A stretch of 50,320 nt of DNA from JAZDOK01 sp043798715 (GCA_043798715.1 JAZDOK010000090.1:1-50320); one strand, 5' to 3'; shown: positions 1-7,578, numbered from the stretch's first letter. The notes: generated by a model not told the origin, from the letters alone. Made by a program: numbers and translations.

Positions 1-428
1 TGCTCCCCGATTCTCTCCGTGATGTGCTCGTCGGGAGTGTCTATGAAGGTGACCTGAGTCCCATCGGGAGCGGTGAAGATCATCGTGTTCTCCGGAAGAT
101 CCTGGATGGAGAAGTCTTCCCCCGTCTCCTTTCTAAGGGTCAGAGTTCCATCCTGGTTGGGGAAGACGAGCAGGATCTCGCCGGAGGGGCGCTGTTCCTG
201 GACAAGGCCCTCGGGCGTGGAGCACCACCGCCCCCGGTCGTTGTAAACCGGGAGATTAGCCATTCCCTGCCCCGGAATGTACAGGGCGGCCGGGCCCCAG
301 TCCCTGGCCCCGAAGGGCGCCTGAGATCCTCCGTTTCCACCCGGAGATTGAAAATTGAGCCTTTCTTCAAACTCCGTGCGGTACCTTTTGTAGGCCAGAT
401 AGGCTTCCAGAGACTCGATCATATTCAT
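1..428 (-). CDS. Unrecognised protein, 3' end outside window
   Basis: The reading frame starts at 428 and stays open for 142 codons to the left edge, so only the N-terminal part is seen. The product begins MNMIESLEAYLAYKRY. It then has a Gly/Pro-rich stretch and a beta-rich segment (ILLVFPNQDGTLTLRK, then FTAPDGTQVTFIDTPDEH) that looks like a repeated strand-turn-strand pattern. There is no signal peptide or membrane segment in the visible part. The start is chosen because AAGGGGG lies eight bases upstream of ATG 428; a second ATG at 422 is in frame. It lies downstream of fliA on the same strand, separated by 230 bases, so it could be a late flagellar or sigma28-dependent gene, but I see no clear sigma28 promoter. 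I do not recognise the family. The coding frame itself is fairly secure. Confidence 0.6.
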   Translation of the reverse strand, partial: MNMIESLEAYLAYKRYRTEFEERLNFQSPGGNGGSQAPFGARDWGPAALYIPGQGMANLPVYNDRGRWCSTPEGLVQEQRPSGEILLVFPNQDGTLTLRKETGEDFSIQDLPENTMIFTAPDGTQVTFIDTPDEHITERIGE

Positions 429-627
429 CCGTCGTTCCCCCTTGTCGAAAATCTGCGGAGGGCAAAATGCTTATTCTTCCCCTCACTATTAACGTACGGA
501 TGAAATTTTCAGAATATCCAGAATTTTTCATGTTGAAAGTGCAAAAAACGTGATAACGGTGCCGAGAAAAATTTATTTTTGACAATTTTTGGCCCGACGT
601 AAACACCGGGTTTGCGCCACGTCCAAA

Positions 628-644
628 ATGAATTCAGAATTCAT
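628..644. terminator. AT-rich inverted repeat after fliA, weak terminator candidate
   Basis: ATGAAT and ATTCAT flank a five-base centre, and on the minus strand a short T run follows. It lies just beyond the fliA stop. The stem is short and AT-rich, so termination here is only a possibility. The rest of the 429-658 gap shows no convincing gene; a frame across 367-606 on the minus strand looks non-coding. Confidence 0.2.
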
Positions 645-658
645 AATTCAGAAAGTGG

Positions 659-1438
659 TTATTCCCAGTCTTTAAGGGCGCCTCGAAGCCTTAAAATGGC
701 CTGAGTGTGAAGGCGATGAGTGGAAGTATAGGAAAGATCCAAAACTTTTCCGATTTCTTTAATGGTGCATCCCGCAGAGTAATAGAGGGCGACGACCAGC
801 TTTTCCTGCATCGGGAGCCTCTTCACCGCCCGGGTGAGGCAGAGGCGAAGTTCTTTATCCTGCGCCACAAAATAAGGATCCACCCGGGGATCGGTATCAA
901 TCAGTTGCTCGCCGTCCTTTTTAAGGACTTCCTCCAGGGAGAGGATGGCCAGGCTGTTGATCTTGGCGATGAGAATATGGAAACGATCAATACTGATGCC
1001 TAATTCCCGGGCGACCTCGTCGTCCGTCGCGCTTCTACCGAATTTTTCTTCCAGAGCGCGATAGATTTTGGAGAGGAGAGATGCCTGTTCCCTCAGATTG
1101 CGGGGAGCCCAATCCATCGTTCTCAGCCAGTCCACAATGGAACCCCGGATTCGAAGATAGGCCTGGCGTTTGAAAATTTCCGGTTCTTTTGAAGAGTAAC
1201 GCAGGATGGCATCCATAAGCCCCAACATCCCCTGCTGAACTATTTCCCGGTACTCATATTGGCAGGGAAGGCGCACCGACAGTCTGCCGGCGATGTGTTT
1301 CACCATCCAGGCATATTCCCTCGCCAGGCGCCGGATTTCGTCTTTTGATTTGAAATCCCCGCCGTTTTTCCCAAGCTCACCGATTTTCTTATAGAGCTTC
1401 AGGGCTTCTTCCTGAGGGTAATAATCGGAGGTCAGCAT
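659..1438 (-). CDS. fliA: RNA polymerase sigma factor for flagellar genes (sigma28, FliA)
   Basis: This is a 259-residue sigma-70 family protein without region 1. Region 2 spans about residues 40-115, with YREIVQQGMLGLMDAI and the FliA-type block RIRGSIVDWLRTMDWAPR. Region 3 spans about 120-165 and region 4 about 205-256, ending in a helix-turn-helix (TIKEIGKVLDLSYTSTHRL). The RIRG-x-DxLR-x-DWxPR pattern is typical of FliA/WhiG rather than of housekeeping or ECF sigmas. It should direct polymerase to late flagellar promoters. The ATG follows directly on the TAA stop of flgM, so the pair is probably translationally coupled and the sigma factor is made together with its inhibitor. It is the last gene of the flagellar operon. 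No sigma28-controlled filament gene is visible in the window. Confidence 0.93.
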   Translation of the reverse strand: MLTSDYYPQEEALKLYKKIGELGKNGGDFKSKDEIRRLAREYAWMVKHIAGRLSVRLPCQYEYREIVQQGMLGLMDAILRYSSKEPEIFKRQAYLRIRGSIVDWLRTMDWAPRNLREQASLLSKIYRALEEKFGRSATDDEVARELGISIDRFHILIAKINSLAILSLEEVLKKDGEQLIDTDPRVDPYFVAQDKELRLCLTRAVKRLPMQEKLVVALYYSAGCTIKEIGKVLDLSYTSTHRLHTQAILRLRGALKDWE

Positions 1439-1744
1439 TTATAGATCCGTCTTTCCATTCCCCCGAAAGTGTCTGAGGAGCGCATCGGCTATCTCCTCAT
1501 CGGCAGGAGGAAATTCGCCTCTTCGAATTTTTTCTTTAAATTGAGCAATCCTGGCTTCATCCACTTCCGGTGCGTCATTCACCTCTTCCTGGATAATTTC
1601 CAGGATATCCTCCCCCTTCAAGGGAGAGGATATCGGTTCCGATATTTTTTTCTGTTTTTTCCCGGCCCTCCGGACTTTTTCGTCCTTAATCGGAGAAAAA
1701 GCCGTCTCTCCTGCTTTGCGAGGCTCACTGGGATCGATCTTCAT
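1439..1744 (-). CDS. flgM: Anti-sigma28 factor FlgM
   Basis: This is a 101-residue protein with a charged, probably disordered N-terminal half and the FlgM-type C-terminal helices APEVDEARIAQFKEKIRRG, then FPPADEEIADALLRHF. Known FlgM binds FliA and is exported through the completed hook, which releases the sigma factor. The match is a short family signature, but the position immediately upstream of fliA makes the assignment strong. Its start overlaps the end of flgJ by 20 bases. Keeping flgM and fliA at the end of the hook-basal-body operon implies a hook-completion checkpoint, although the filament genes it would control lie elsewhere or are absent. Confidence 0.85.
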   Translation of the reverse strand: MKIDPSEPRKAGETAFSPIKDEKVRRAGKKQKKISEPISSPLKGEDILEIIQEEVNDAPEVDEARIAQFKEKIRRGEFPPADEEIADALLRHFRGNGKTDL

Positions 1745-2144
1745 GGGTGCCCCCTTTTTTTATACTTTGATGTCGAAACAGATCCTGGAAGAGAAGGCGG
1801 GCGATACCTATCCCCCCGCTGTCGGCGGCAAGATTTCCCCACTCATCGTTGAGGAGCGAGGAAAAAAGCTTCTCACCGGGATTATCCCCCCAGAAGGATC
1901 CTCCAAACTGGCTCCGCACGTTCATCTCCTGAAAAAGAGAGGAGAGGAAGAAAGATTCCATCTGCTGACAGGCTTTCCATAATGCTTTTTCTTCTCCCGC
2001 TTTTTCCTTCAGACAGGCCCGCAATTTCAGTTTAAACTCCCGGGCACGCCCGAAGTTGGTCTTCACATGAGAAGATTCACAGGTAGAAGCCTTCTTCCCT
2101 TCCATAACTATTTGAGTATTCATAAGTTCTCCAATTCCGCTCAT
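1725..2144 (-). CDS. flgJ: Rod-binding protein, FlgJ N-terminal domain only
   Basis: This is a 139-residue protein. Residues about 55-120 match the rod-binding domain: MESFFLSSLFQEM, then a Gly/Phe-rich turn, then LFSSLLNDEWGNLAADSGG and GIGIARLLFQDLF. The domain acts as a rod cap during rod assembly in the periplasm. The muramidase domain that follows in enterobacterial FlgJ is missing, as in many other bacteria, so peptidoglycan would be opened by a separate enzyme. The ATG overlaps the flgI stop as ATGA, with a GGAG seven bases upstream. The N-terminal 50 residues are basic and carry no signal peptide, consistent with export through the flagellar apparatus. Confidence 0.82.
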   Translation of the reverse strand: MSGIGELMNTQIVMEGKKASTCESSHVKTNFGRAREFKLKLRACLKEKAGEEKALWKACQQMESFFLSSLFQEMNVRSQFGGSFWGDNPGEKLFSSLLNDEWGNLAADSGGIGIARLLFQDLFRHQSIKKGGTHEDRSQ

Positions 2145-3256
2145 AAGATCTCCAGTTCCGCCTTCAAAGCCCCGGCTTCCTTAAGGGCCTGCAAAACACT
2201 GATCAGATCCCTGGGGGAGGCACCCAGGGTATTGAGAGCATCCACCACCTCTTTCAGGGAAGACGTCCGCGGGATCATGACGACCGGCGCCCCGTCCCTC
2301 GGCCTTATTTTTATCTCTTTTTGCGGATCCAGGCTTGTCTCCCGGATGACGATTTTGATGGTCCCGTGCGAAATCGCCACGGGGGAGAGCCTGACTTCAG
2401 AACCGATAACGACCGTTCCGGTTCTTTCATTGATGACTACTTTCGCCCGATCAGTTACCGGGATCTCCATTCCTTCGAGCTCAGCCATGAAAGCAAAAGT
2501 ATCCGTTTTCAGCGGGATTTCAGCCTCCACCGTTGCCGGATCAACCACCCGGGCTACGCTCGGGCCCCACCTGGTATTTATCGCTTCCACCAGCGCCTGA
2601 GCGGTGGTAAAATCAGGTTGGTTGAGAATCAACGAAATGATCCCATTTTCTCCAACGGGAGTGCTCATATCCTTTAAGATCAGGCCGCCGTTGGGGACTC
2701 TGGCCGCCAGGCCGTACTCCCTGGGATAGTATCTCATCTTGCCGGCCTCCCCCAGAGAAAGCGGCCCCTGAGCGGTGGCAAACACCTCATTATCGGCTCT
2801 GCTGAGATTGGCAAGGAGGAGAGTCCCCCCGACCAGTCCGGTTGCGTCTCCCAGTGAAGAGACAACGACATCCACGCGATCTCCTGATTTGGCGAAAGGA
2901 GGAAGCTTGGCCGTCACCATGACCGAAGCGACGTTTCTTAGTCTCAGATTCTGGGAAGAAAGGCTGCTCCCCATATTGATTCCCATCCTTTGAAGCATAT
3001 TAGCCGTCGCCTGGTTGGTCTGGAGGGAACCATAAGTGTCGCCGGTGCCGGCCAGTCCGATCACCAGGCCATACCCGATGAGCTGGTTGTCGCAGACGCT
3101 TTTCAAGCGGGCAAGATCCCTGATTTTTACTTTAAGGGGCTCCCCCATGGCCGGGCTGAAAACCATCAACCAAAAGACCGCCACCAAAATAATGGCAGCG
3201 GTATGGAATACTATCGCCTGTCTTCTGTCTCCTGTTTCCTGCATTCTATTTCCCAT
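2141..3256 (-). CDS. flgI: Flagellar P-ring protein FlgI
   Basis: The product has about 371 residues, the usual FlgI length. A hydrophobic signal peptide near the N-terminus ends around SPAMG-EP. It is followed by the family signatures VKIRDLARLKSVCDNQLIGY, GLAGTGDTYGSLQTNQ and MLQRMGIN. The C-terminus has the typical GAPVVMIPRTSSLKEVVDALNTLGASPRDL region. It forms the periplasmic ring around the rod, with FlgA as chaperone. An in-frame ATG at 3265 abuts the GAGGGAG ribosome site with no spacer, whereas ATG 3256 is nine bases away, so 3256 is preferred. The presence of FlgI implies a peptidoglycan layer and an outer membrane. Confidence 0.95.
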   Translation of the reverse strand: MGNRMQETGDRRQAIVFHTAAIILVAVFWLMVFSPAMGEPLKVKIRDLARLKSVCDNQLIGYGLVIGLAGTGDTYGSLQTNQATANMLQRMGINMGSSLSSQNLRLRNVASVMVTAKLPPFAKSGDRVDVVVSSLGDATGLVGGTLLLANLSRADNEVFATAQGPLSLGEAGKMRYYPREYGLAARVPNGGLILKDMSTPVGENGIISLILNQPDFTTAQALVEAINTRWGPSVARVVDPATVEAEIPLKTDTFAFMAELEGMEIPVTDRAKVVINERTGTVVIGSEVRLSPVAISHGTIKIVIRETSLDPQKEIKIRPRDGAPVVMIPRTSSLKEVVDALNTLGASPRDLISVLQALKEAGALKAELEIL

Positions 3257-3270
3257 TTTTATCATCTCCC

Positions 3271-3846
3271 TCAGAAGAAAATTTGAAGAACCTGCTGAAT
3301 GAGGCCCGGCTTGCCTTTTTTAGGGAGGGGACCGGTATACCGAAACTTCAGTCCCATAACCCGGTTTGAGAGAACGGTATTGTCTCTTGCAATATCCTGA
3401 GGACGGACGAAGCCGGTGAAGGCCAGAGTCTGTTTTTCACCGTTGACCACGACTTCTCTTTCTCCTTCCAGAGCCAGATTTCCGTTGAGCAGAACTTCCG
3501 TCACGACTGCCGAAAAGGTGGTCTGAAAGCTCTGATTTGTGTTGTCGTCCACATTGCTGATGGAGCGGTAGGAAGAGTCCAAAGAGCGGGAAAACACGTC
3601 GGAAAGGATGTTGCTCAGCCACTCAATACCCGCCTTGGATTCCTTTTGAGAAGAGGCCCGCACCCGCTGAATGACCGCCGTGTCCATTTTGACGACGACC
3701 GTAAGGATATCGCCGACATTACAGGCAACGGGGTCTGCATAGATGCTTTTGCCGGAAGGGAGGACGGGTTCCGCCTGAACCGCCTGCCAGACCGAAAGCC
3801 CCAGAAGCAACAGGAAAAGAAAGAATTTCTGTATTCTATTTCTCAT
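3271..3846 (-). CDS. flgH: Flagellar L-ring protein FlgH, apparently not a lipoprotein
   Basis: The product has about 191 residues. It has an N-terminal hydrophobic stretch (FFLFLLLLGLSVWQAVQA), then SIYADPVACNVGDILTVVV, and the C-terminal FlgH signature LALEGEREVVVNGEKQTL followed by GFVRPQDIARDNTVLS. FlgH forms the outer-membrane bushing. Classical FlgH carries a lipobox cysteine; here the signal ends in a signal-peptidase-I-like VQA and no cysteine lies nearby. The only cysteine is well inside the mature protein. The start at 3846 is preferred because GAGG lies eight bases upstream; GTG 3855 and ATG 3852 are in-frame alternatives. It sits between flgA and flgI. Confidence 0.92.
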   Translation of the reverse strand: MRNRIQKFFLFLLLLGLSVWQAVQAEPVLPSGKSIYADPVACNVGDILTVVVKMDTAVIQRVRASSQKESKAGIEWLSNILSDVFSRSLDSSYRSISNVDDNTNQSFQTTFSAVVTEVLLNGNLALEGEREVVVNGEKQTLAFTGFVRPQDIARDNTVLSNRVMGLKFRYTGPLPKKGKPGLIQQVLQIFF

Positions 3847-3851
3847 TTTCA

Positions 3852-4565
3852 TCACCTCACAAATACCTTTACCCGGCCGGAATCAATCACCTGAGCCTGA
3901 AGATCTTTTTTAAATGCTTCCGTCCTGACTTTCATGTAACGTCCCAGACAGCCATCCTCCATAGCCTGCCCGGTTGCGGTCACCGACACTCCTCCGTTCA
4001 TAAGCTCAATAACGACAGGCTCCCCGGCTTTGATAAGGGGAGCCGACAGAAGCATGGAACGCAAAAGAACCGTCCCGGTCGGGAGGCTGTAAGCGGCTTT
4101 CTTCCGCTCAAGGTCCTCCCTTTCCGAGAGAAGAGAAGATGCCGGAAAGTCCACGGCTATTTTCTTTCGTTCCACGTTCTCCGGGGATAGATCATCGCCC
4201 CTCTCTATTGTTTTGCTGGTCACTAACACTTCCCTTAGAGGGGTGATTCGCCACCCGACATAAACATTTCTGATCATCTTGTCGTTCTCCAGAACCTTAA
4301 GAAGAACATTTACAAAGCCTTCCCGGCGGAGCGGAAGAGGCGCTTTCGCCTCAAGAATCTTCCCACCTGCCGGAAGCCCGGAAGGGGCATAGAAAAGAGA
4401 CAGGGACACTTCATCCGCCCGCTCTCCCAGGGCCTTGAGAAGGCACTGTCGGCTTGCTTCGACCACGTCAGGGAAGGCTGCCTTTCCGCTGCCGGCGCCA
4501 GATAATAAAGTCAGCATAATTCCTCCCGCGATGAGGAGAAAGAGAAATTTTAAAGGTATTTTCAT
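3852..4565 (-). CDS. flgA: P-ring assembly chaperone FlgA
   Basis: This is a 237-residue protein with an N-terminal signal peptide (FLFLLIAGGIMLTLLSGAG). Residues about 110-235 form the SAF-type FlgA domain: VLVTSKTIERGDDLSPENVE, then LPTGTVLLRSMLLSAPLIKAG, then GGVSVTATGQAMEDGCLGRY and VRVKVFVR-like strands at the end. The AMEDG-x-x-G block is characteristic. FlgA is a periplasmic chaperone for FlgI. It lies between flgG and flgH in an uninterrupted run, 11 bases after flgG. Length and domain order are normal, and the assignment is secure. Confidence 0.9.
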   Translation of the reverse strand: MKIPLKFLFLLIAGGIMLTLLSGAGSGKAAFPDVVEASRQCLLKALGERADEVSLSLFYAPSGLPAGGKILEAKAPLPLRREGFVNVLLKVLENDKMIRNVYVGWRITPLREVLVTSKTIERGDDLSPENVERKKIAVDFPASSLLSEREDLERKKAAYSLPTGTVLLRSMLLSAPLIKAGEPVVIELMNGGVSVTATGQAMEDGCLGRYMKVRTEAFKKDLQAQVIDSGRVKVFVR

Positions 4566-4576
4566 TTCATCTCCTC

Positions 4577-5365
4577 CTACCTTCGGATGTTGACGGCTTT
4601 GTCCAGCATCTCGTCGGAAGCCTGAATGACCTTGGAATCGGCCTCATAAGCCCGCTGCGCCTTGATCATATTGACCATCTCTTCAACCACCCGGACATTG
4701 GACATCTCCAGGTAGCCCTGCTCTAGGTAACCCAGTCCTTCAGTGCCGGGAGGCGCCGTCTGCGGTTGGCCGGAGGCGTCGTTGGCCAGAAACAGATTTT
4801 TCCCGAGTGCCTCCAAACCTGCCGGGTTGACGAAATTAGACAAAATGATCTGTCCCAGGTATTGCTGGGTCGAGCTGCCCTTGATCTGGGCGCTCACGAT
4901 CCCGTCCGCCCCGACGGTAACCTGAGTCGCATTCTGGGGGACGACGATTTCGGGAAAGAGCAGATACCCATCGGAGGTCACAAGCCTTCCTTGGCCGTCT
5001 TTCTTGAAGGAACCATCCCGGGTATAAGCCATGGTTCCGTCCGGGAGCTGGATCTGGAAGAAACCGTCTCCTTCGATCACCAGGTCCAGGGGATTTTCAG
5101 TCTGCTGGAAATCCCCCTGCTGGAAGAGTTTAAAAATGGCCGAGGGCTTCGTCCCCAATCCGAGCTGAATTCCGACGGGTGTGACCATTCCGTTGATCAT
5201 CGGGGAACCAGCCAACCGGCAGGTCTGATAGAGAAGATCCTGAAATTCCACGCGGCTCCGCTTATAGCCCGTCGTGTTGACATTGGCGATATTGTTGGAT
5301 ATGACGTCAATGTTCAACTGTTGAGCCAGCATGCCGGTCGTGGAGGTGTTTAATGAATGCATCAT
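4577..5365 (-). CDS. flgG: Distal rod protein FlgG
   Basis: This is a 262-residue protein, the usual FlgG length. It begins with the rod-family N-terminal motif LNIDVISNNIANVNTTGYKR, has the central DLVIEGDGFFQIQLPDG segment and TRDGSFKKDGQGRLVTSDGY, and ends with YLEMSNVRVVEEMVNMIKAQ and ASDEMLDKAVNIR. It polymerises into the distal rod that crosses the P and L rings. The start is fixed by GGAGGG six bases upstream. The 88-base spacer in front of it is unusually long for this operon and holds a structured element described separately. Confidence 0.96.
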   Translation of the reverse strand: MMHSLNTSTTGMLAQQLNIDVISNNIANVNTTGYKRSRVEFQDLLYQTCRLAGSPMINGMVTPVGIQLGLGTKPSAIFKLFQQGDFQQTENPLDLVIEGDGFFQIQLPDGTMAYTRDGSFKKDGQGRLVTSDGYLLFPEIVVPQNATQVTVGADGIVSAQIKGSSTQQYLGQIILSNFVNPAGLEALGKNLFLANDASGQPQTAPPGTEGLGYLEQGYLEMSNVRVVEEMVNMIKAQRAYEADSKVIQASDEMLDKAVNIRR

Positions 5366-5401
5366 GGCATTCCCTCCTTTTTCTTTCTTTATTCAGTTTT
5401 A

Positions 5402-5451
5402 GGCTGCTTCCGTCGTTCGGCAGCCGGGCGGCCTCTGCTCAGCAGTCCAGC
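5402..5451 (-). ncRNA. Candidate structured RNA element in flgF-flgG spacer
   Basis: Read on the minus strand, after the flgF stop come GCTGGAC, a small hairpin CTGC-TGA-GCAG, then a second hairpin with stem GGCTGC/GCAGCC around the 12-base loop CGAACGACGGAA. An almost identical loop on a changed stem occurs in front of flgE (15537-15560). The outermost pair changes from G-C to U-A and the third pair from C-G to U-G, so pairing is kept while sequence changes. This suggests a cis-acting RNA in the mRNA between flgF and flgG. Ligand or protein partner is unknown. It does not contain the conserved core of the c-di-GMP riboswitch that I know. Confidence 0.5.
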
Positions 5452-5453
5452 CG

Positions 5454-6098
5454 CTATTTGAGTCTCCCCAGGTCGTTGACTGCCTTGCCCAAAAGTTCAT
5501 CCGCCGTCTGAACGACCTTCAGAGCGGCTTCATAGGTGCGGGTCGCTTCTATCATGGAAACCATCTCCCGGACCATTTCCACGTTGGAACTCTCCAGGTA
5601 CCCGGAAAGGACCGTGCCGGAAAATTTCTCCATTCGAAGCGTTTCAATCTCCTCGCCGTCCACCACCACCTGGCCCTTTTCGGTGAATTCCACTTTCTTC
5701 CCGGAGATTTTGATGGGGCCGTCCTTTCCTAAGACGCGACAACCGTCTCCGGTCGTAAGAAATCCATCAGAGCCAATCTTAAGATCCCCCCTCCGGGTGC
5801 TTTTAACCCCCGAGTCGTTCTCTACGACGAAGGACCCTTCCCCGGCGATGGCCAGATCCAGTAAGTTACCGCTCTCAACTAAAGAGCCCGGCGTCCGGTC
5901 CAGGTACGTTTCCTGAAGTTGCACCGACGACGACGCATTTCTCGCCTTGTCGGCCAGGATTAGAGGAAATCCCTTAAATATCGGAACCGCTCTTTTAAAA
6001 GCGCCGGTGTTCAGATTGGCCAGGTTATTGGCGATGATATCCTGTCTTACGGTCTGCGCCTCGGCGCCGGCTGCGGCAAGTCTCATGGCGTTTAACAT
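5454..6098 (-). CDS. flgF: Proximal rod protein FlgF
   Basis: This is a 214-residue protein with the axial-family N-terminal motif VRQDIIANNLANLNTGAFKR, the central LLDLAIAGEGSFVVENDSG block, and the C-terminal GYLESSNVEMVREMVSMIEA followed by QTADELLGKAVND. It is shorter than enterobacterial FlgF (about 250) because the central domain is reduced. It lies directly before flgG, which favours FlgF over a second FlgG. The start has AAAGGAGG five bases upstream. It would form part of the proximal rod under FlgG, exported through the flagellar gate. Confidence 0.88.
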   Translation of the reverse strand: MLNAMRLAAAGAEAQTVRQDIIANNLANLNTGAFKRAVPIFKGFPLILADKARNASSSVQLQETYLDRTPGSLVESGNLLDLAIAGEGSFVVENDSGVKSTRRGDLKIGSDGFLTTGDGCRVLGKDGPIKISGKKVEFTEKGQVVVDGEEIETLRMEKFSGTVLSGYLESSNVEMVREMVSMIEATRTYEAALKVVQTADELLGKAVNDLGRLK

Positions 6099-6142
6099 TT
6101 GTCACCTCCTTTCTTTAGAAGTATGAAGTATGAAACCAGAGC

Positions 6143-6436
6143 TTAGATTTGCATCCGCATCACCTCCTGATAGGATTCAACCAGTTTGTTGCGGATCTGG
6201 AGAAGTAACTGAAGGGATATATCCGCCTCCTCCATCGCGAGCATCACCTGATGGATCTCCACGTTCTTCCCCAGCGCCAGATCCTCGATGGAACCGGATG
6301 CCTTCAATTGCAGATCGTTGACCTGGGACAAATAATTCTTGACCAGGTCGCGGAAGCTGGTCTCGGAAGTGCCATTAAGCTGTGTGGATAGCCTGTCTTG
6401 GGGAATTCCGGCGGCTTTTACGGCATCTGCGCTCAT
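6143..6436 (-). CDS. fliE: MS-ring/rod junction protein FliE
   Basis: This is a 97-residue protein. Its C-terminal two thirds match FliE: SFRDLVKNYLSQVNDLQLKA, then LALGKNVEIHQVMLAMEEAD, then SLQLLLQIRNKLVESYQEVM. FliE links the FliF ring and export gate to the proximal rod. The gene follows flgC by ten bases and is preceded by GGAGG. flgB-flgC-fliE is a very common order, and length and ending are normal. Confidence 0.94.
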   Translation of the reverse strand: MSADAVKAAGIPQDRLSTQLNGTSETSFRDLVKNYLSQVNDLQLKASGSIEDLALGKNVEIHQVMLAMEEADISLQLLLQIRNKLVESYQEVMRMQI

Positions 6437-6446
6437 GCTTCCTCCT

Positions 6447-6863
6447 TCAGCGGCCCATCTCCAGCGCTTTCAAGGCCATTCCCTTGGCTTCCTGAAAGGC
6501 GGTGATGTTGGCCTCGTAAACTCTGCCCGCCATGATGAGATTGACCATTTCATTGACCAGGTTCACATTCGGAAGAGAGACGTACCCCCTGGCATCGGCT
6601 TCCGGATGAGAGGGGTCATATATGAGGCGGGGCGGGCTGGGATCTTCATCTATCCCCTTGATTTCCACTCCTCCTCCGAGAAAGGCCCCATCGGCATAGC
6701 CGGCGGGACGGGCCATCGTCCGTAAGAGCTGTCTCCTGAATGGCCCGCCGCCGGAGGTCCTGGTTGTTTGAGCGTTGGCCAGGTTGTTGGCGATGATTTC
6801 CACCCTCGTCCGCTCGACGTCCATGCCTCCCGCGCTGACGGCGAACGATGAAAAAAGACTCAT
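6447..6863 (-). CDS. flgC: Proximal rod protein FlgC
   Basis: This is a 138-residue protein, the usual FlgC size. The N-terminal motif is DVERTRVEIIANNLANAQTT, and the C-terminal block is GYVSLPNVNLVNEMVNLIMA followed by RVYEANITAFQEAKGM. The central part is a short beta segment. Its start codon shares one base with the flgB stop, and GGGAGG is placed upstream. It forms a proximal rod ring with FlgB and FlgF. Confidence 0.95.
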   Translation of the reverse strand: MSLFSSFAVSAGGMDVERTRVEIIANNLANAQTTRTSGGGPFRRQLLRTMARPAGYADGAFLGGGVEIKGIDEDPSPPRLIYDPSHPEADARGYVSLPNVNLVNEMVNLIMAGRVYEANITAFQEAKGMALKALEMGR

Positions 6864-7198
6864 TAAACTTTCCTCCCTTCATTGATGATCAGGCTCAACT
6901 GGCTGAATTTCCTTCCCGCAAACTGAGTCAAGGCATAATAGCGGAGTGAATTTTCCGCCAGGCGCGCCATCTCTTCATCCAGTTGAACGGGTCCCTTAAG
7001 GGGCCTGACTTCCGTTTCCAGATGCCGTGAGGGCTCTGGAGAAGATGTTTTCAGGCGCGTAGAGAGAACATCGCGGAAGACCAGATCGGAGGGGCGGAAA
7101 TCCGGGGTGCCCGCATTGGCGATATTGTTTGCAATCATCTGATGGCGGGCGACCAGAAAATCCAGCGCCTCCTTGATAACACCGATACCACAATCCAA
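6863..7198 (-). CDS. flgB: Proximal rod protein FlgB (TTG start)
   Basis: This is a 111-residue protein with the FlgB signature VARHQMIANNIANAGTPDFR near the N-terminus and the C-terminal QLDEEMARLAENSLRYYALT followed by GRKFSQLSLIINEGRK. The only plausible start is TTG at 7198, nine bases after AAGGAGG; there is no in-frame ATG before the conserved motif. It is somewhat shorter than FlgB of model organisms (about 130-140) because the middle segment is reduced. Confidence 0.92.
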   Translation of the reverse strand: MDCGIGVIKEALDFLVARHQMIANNIANAGTPDFRPSDLVFRDVLSTRLKTSSPEPSRHLETEVRPLKGPVQLDEEMARLAENSLRYYALTQFAGRKFSQLSLIINEGRKV

Positions 7199-7257
7199 AC
7201 TACTTCACCTCCTTGAATCAGGCCGTCGACCTTCGCGACCAATTTCCTCTTCCTTAG

Positions 7258-7578
7258 CTAACAATAGCGATCAATCTGGACGCCCCTGGACCCTTCTTCT
7301 CCGCCCTGAAATTTGTCAAAGGCGGCACGGCTCTCTTCTTGAGCAGGCCCTGCGTCTTCCTTCTCACCTCCTTCCAATACAGCCTCAATCTCGGAACGTT
7401 TATTGAAAGGATTTTCTTTCTTTTTTTCGGCATCTTCCTGAGGCGGACCCTGAGGAGATACATATTCCCTGAAAGATTTTTTATTCTCTTTCCCTTCCGC
7501 TTTCCGGGAGGGATTAATTCTCTCCGTCTCCTCCAGGCGCTGCAGATTTCGCTCCATGTCAAGGGGATTCAAGCTCAT
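7258..7578 (-). CDS. Unknown hydrophilic 106-residue protein between flhA and flgB
   Basis: The frame opens with an ATG that overlaps the flhA stop (ATGA), which is strong evidence that it is translated. The product is highly charged, with Lys/Glu-rich runs such as QEDAEKKKENPFNKRSEIEA, and has neither signal peptide nor membrane segment. It looks largely disordered or helical, as export chaperones and substrate-tail proteins often are. I do not recognise a family. In many bacteria this slot after flhA holds flhF, flhG or fliA, none of which it resembles. A second long frame in the same DNA (7254-7562) lacks such coupling and is treated as a shadow. Confidence 0.65.
   Translation of the reverse strand: MSLNPLDMERNLQRLEETERINPSRKAEGKENKKSFREYVSPQGPPQEDAEKKKENPFNKRSEIEAVLEGGEKEDAGPAQEESRAAFDKFQGGEEGSRGVQIDRYC

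Noticed and set aside
24..503. 159-codon plus-strand frame at the left edge
   Set aside because: The opposite strand has a better supported frame with a ribosome site and natural composition; the plus frame has skewed Gly/Pro/Arg content and no ribosome site.
5402..5451. c-di-GMP (GEMM) riboswitch or CsrA site for the spacer hairpins
   Set aside because: The GEMM core sequences are absent, and a GGA in the loop occurs in only one of the two copies.
7254..7562. 102-codon alternative frame over the unknown gene after flhA
   Set aside because: It lacks translational coupling to flhA and is extremely Arg/Lys-rich; the 7258-7578 frame starts in the flhA stop.
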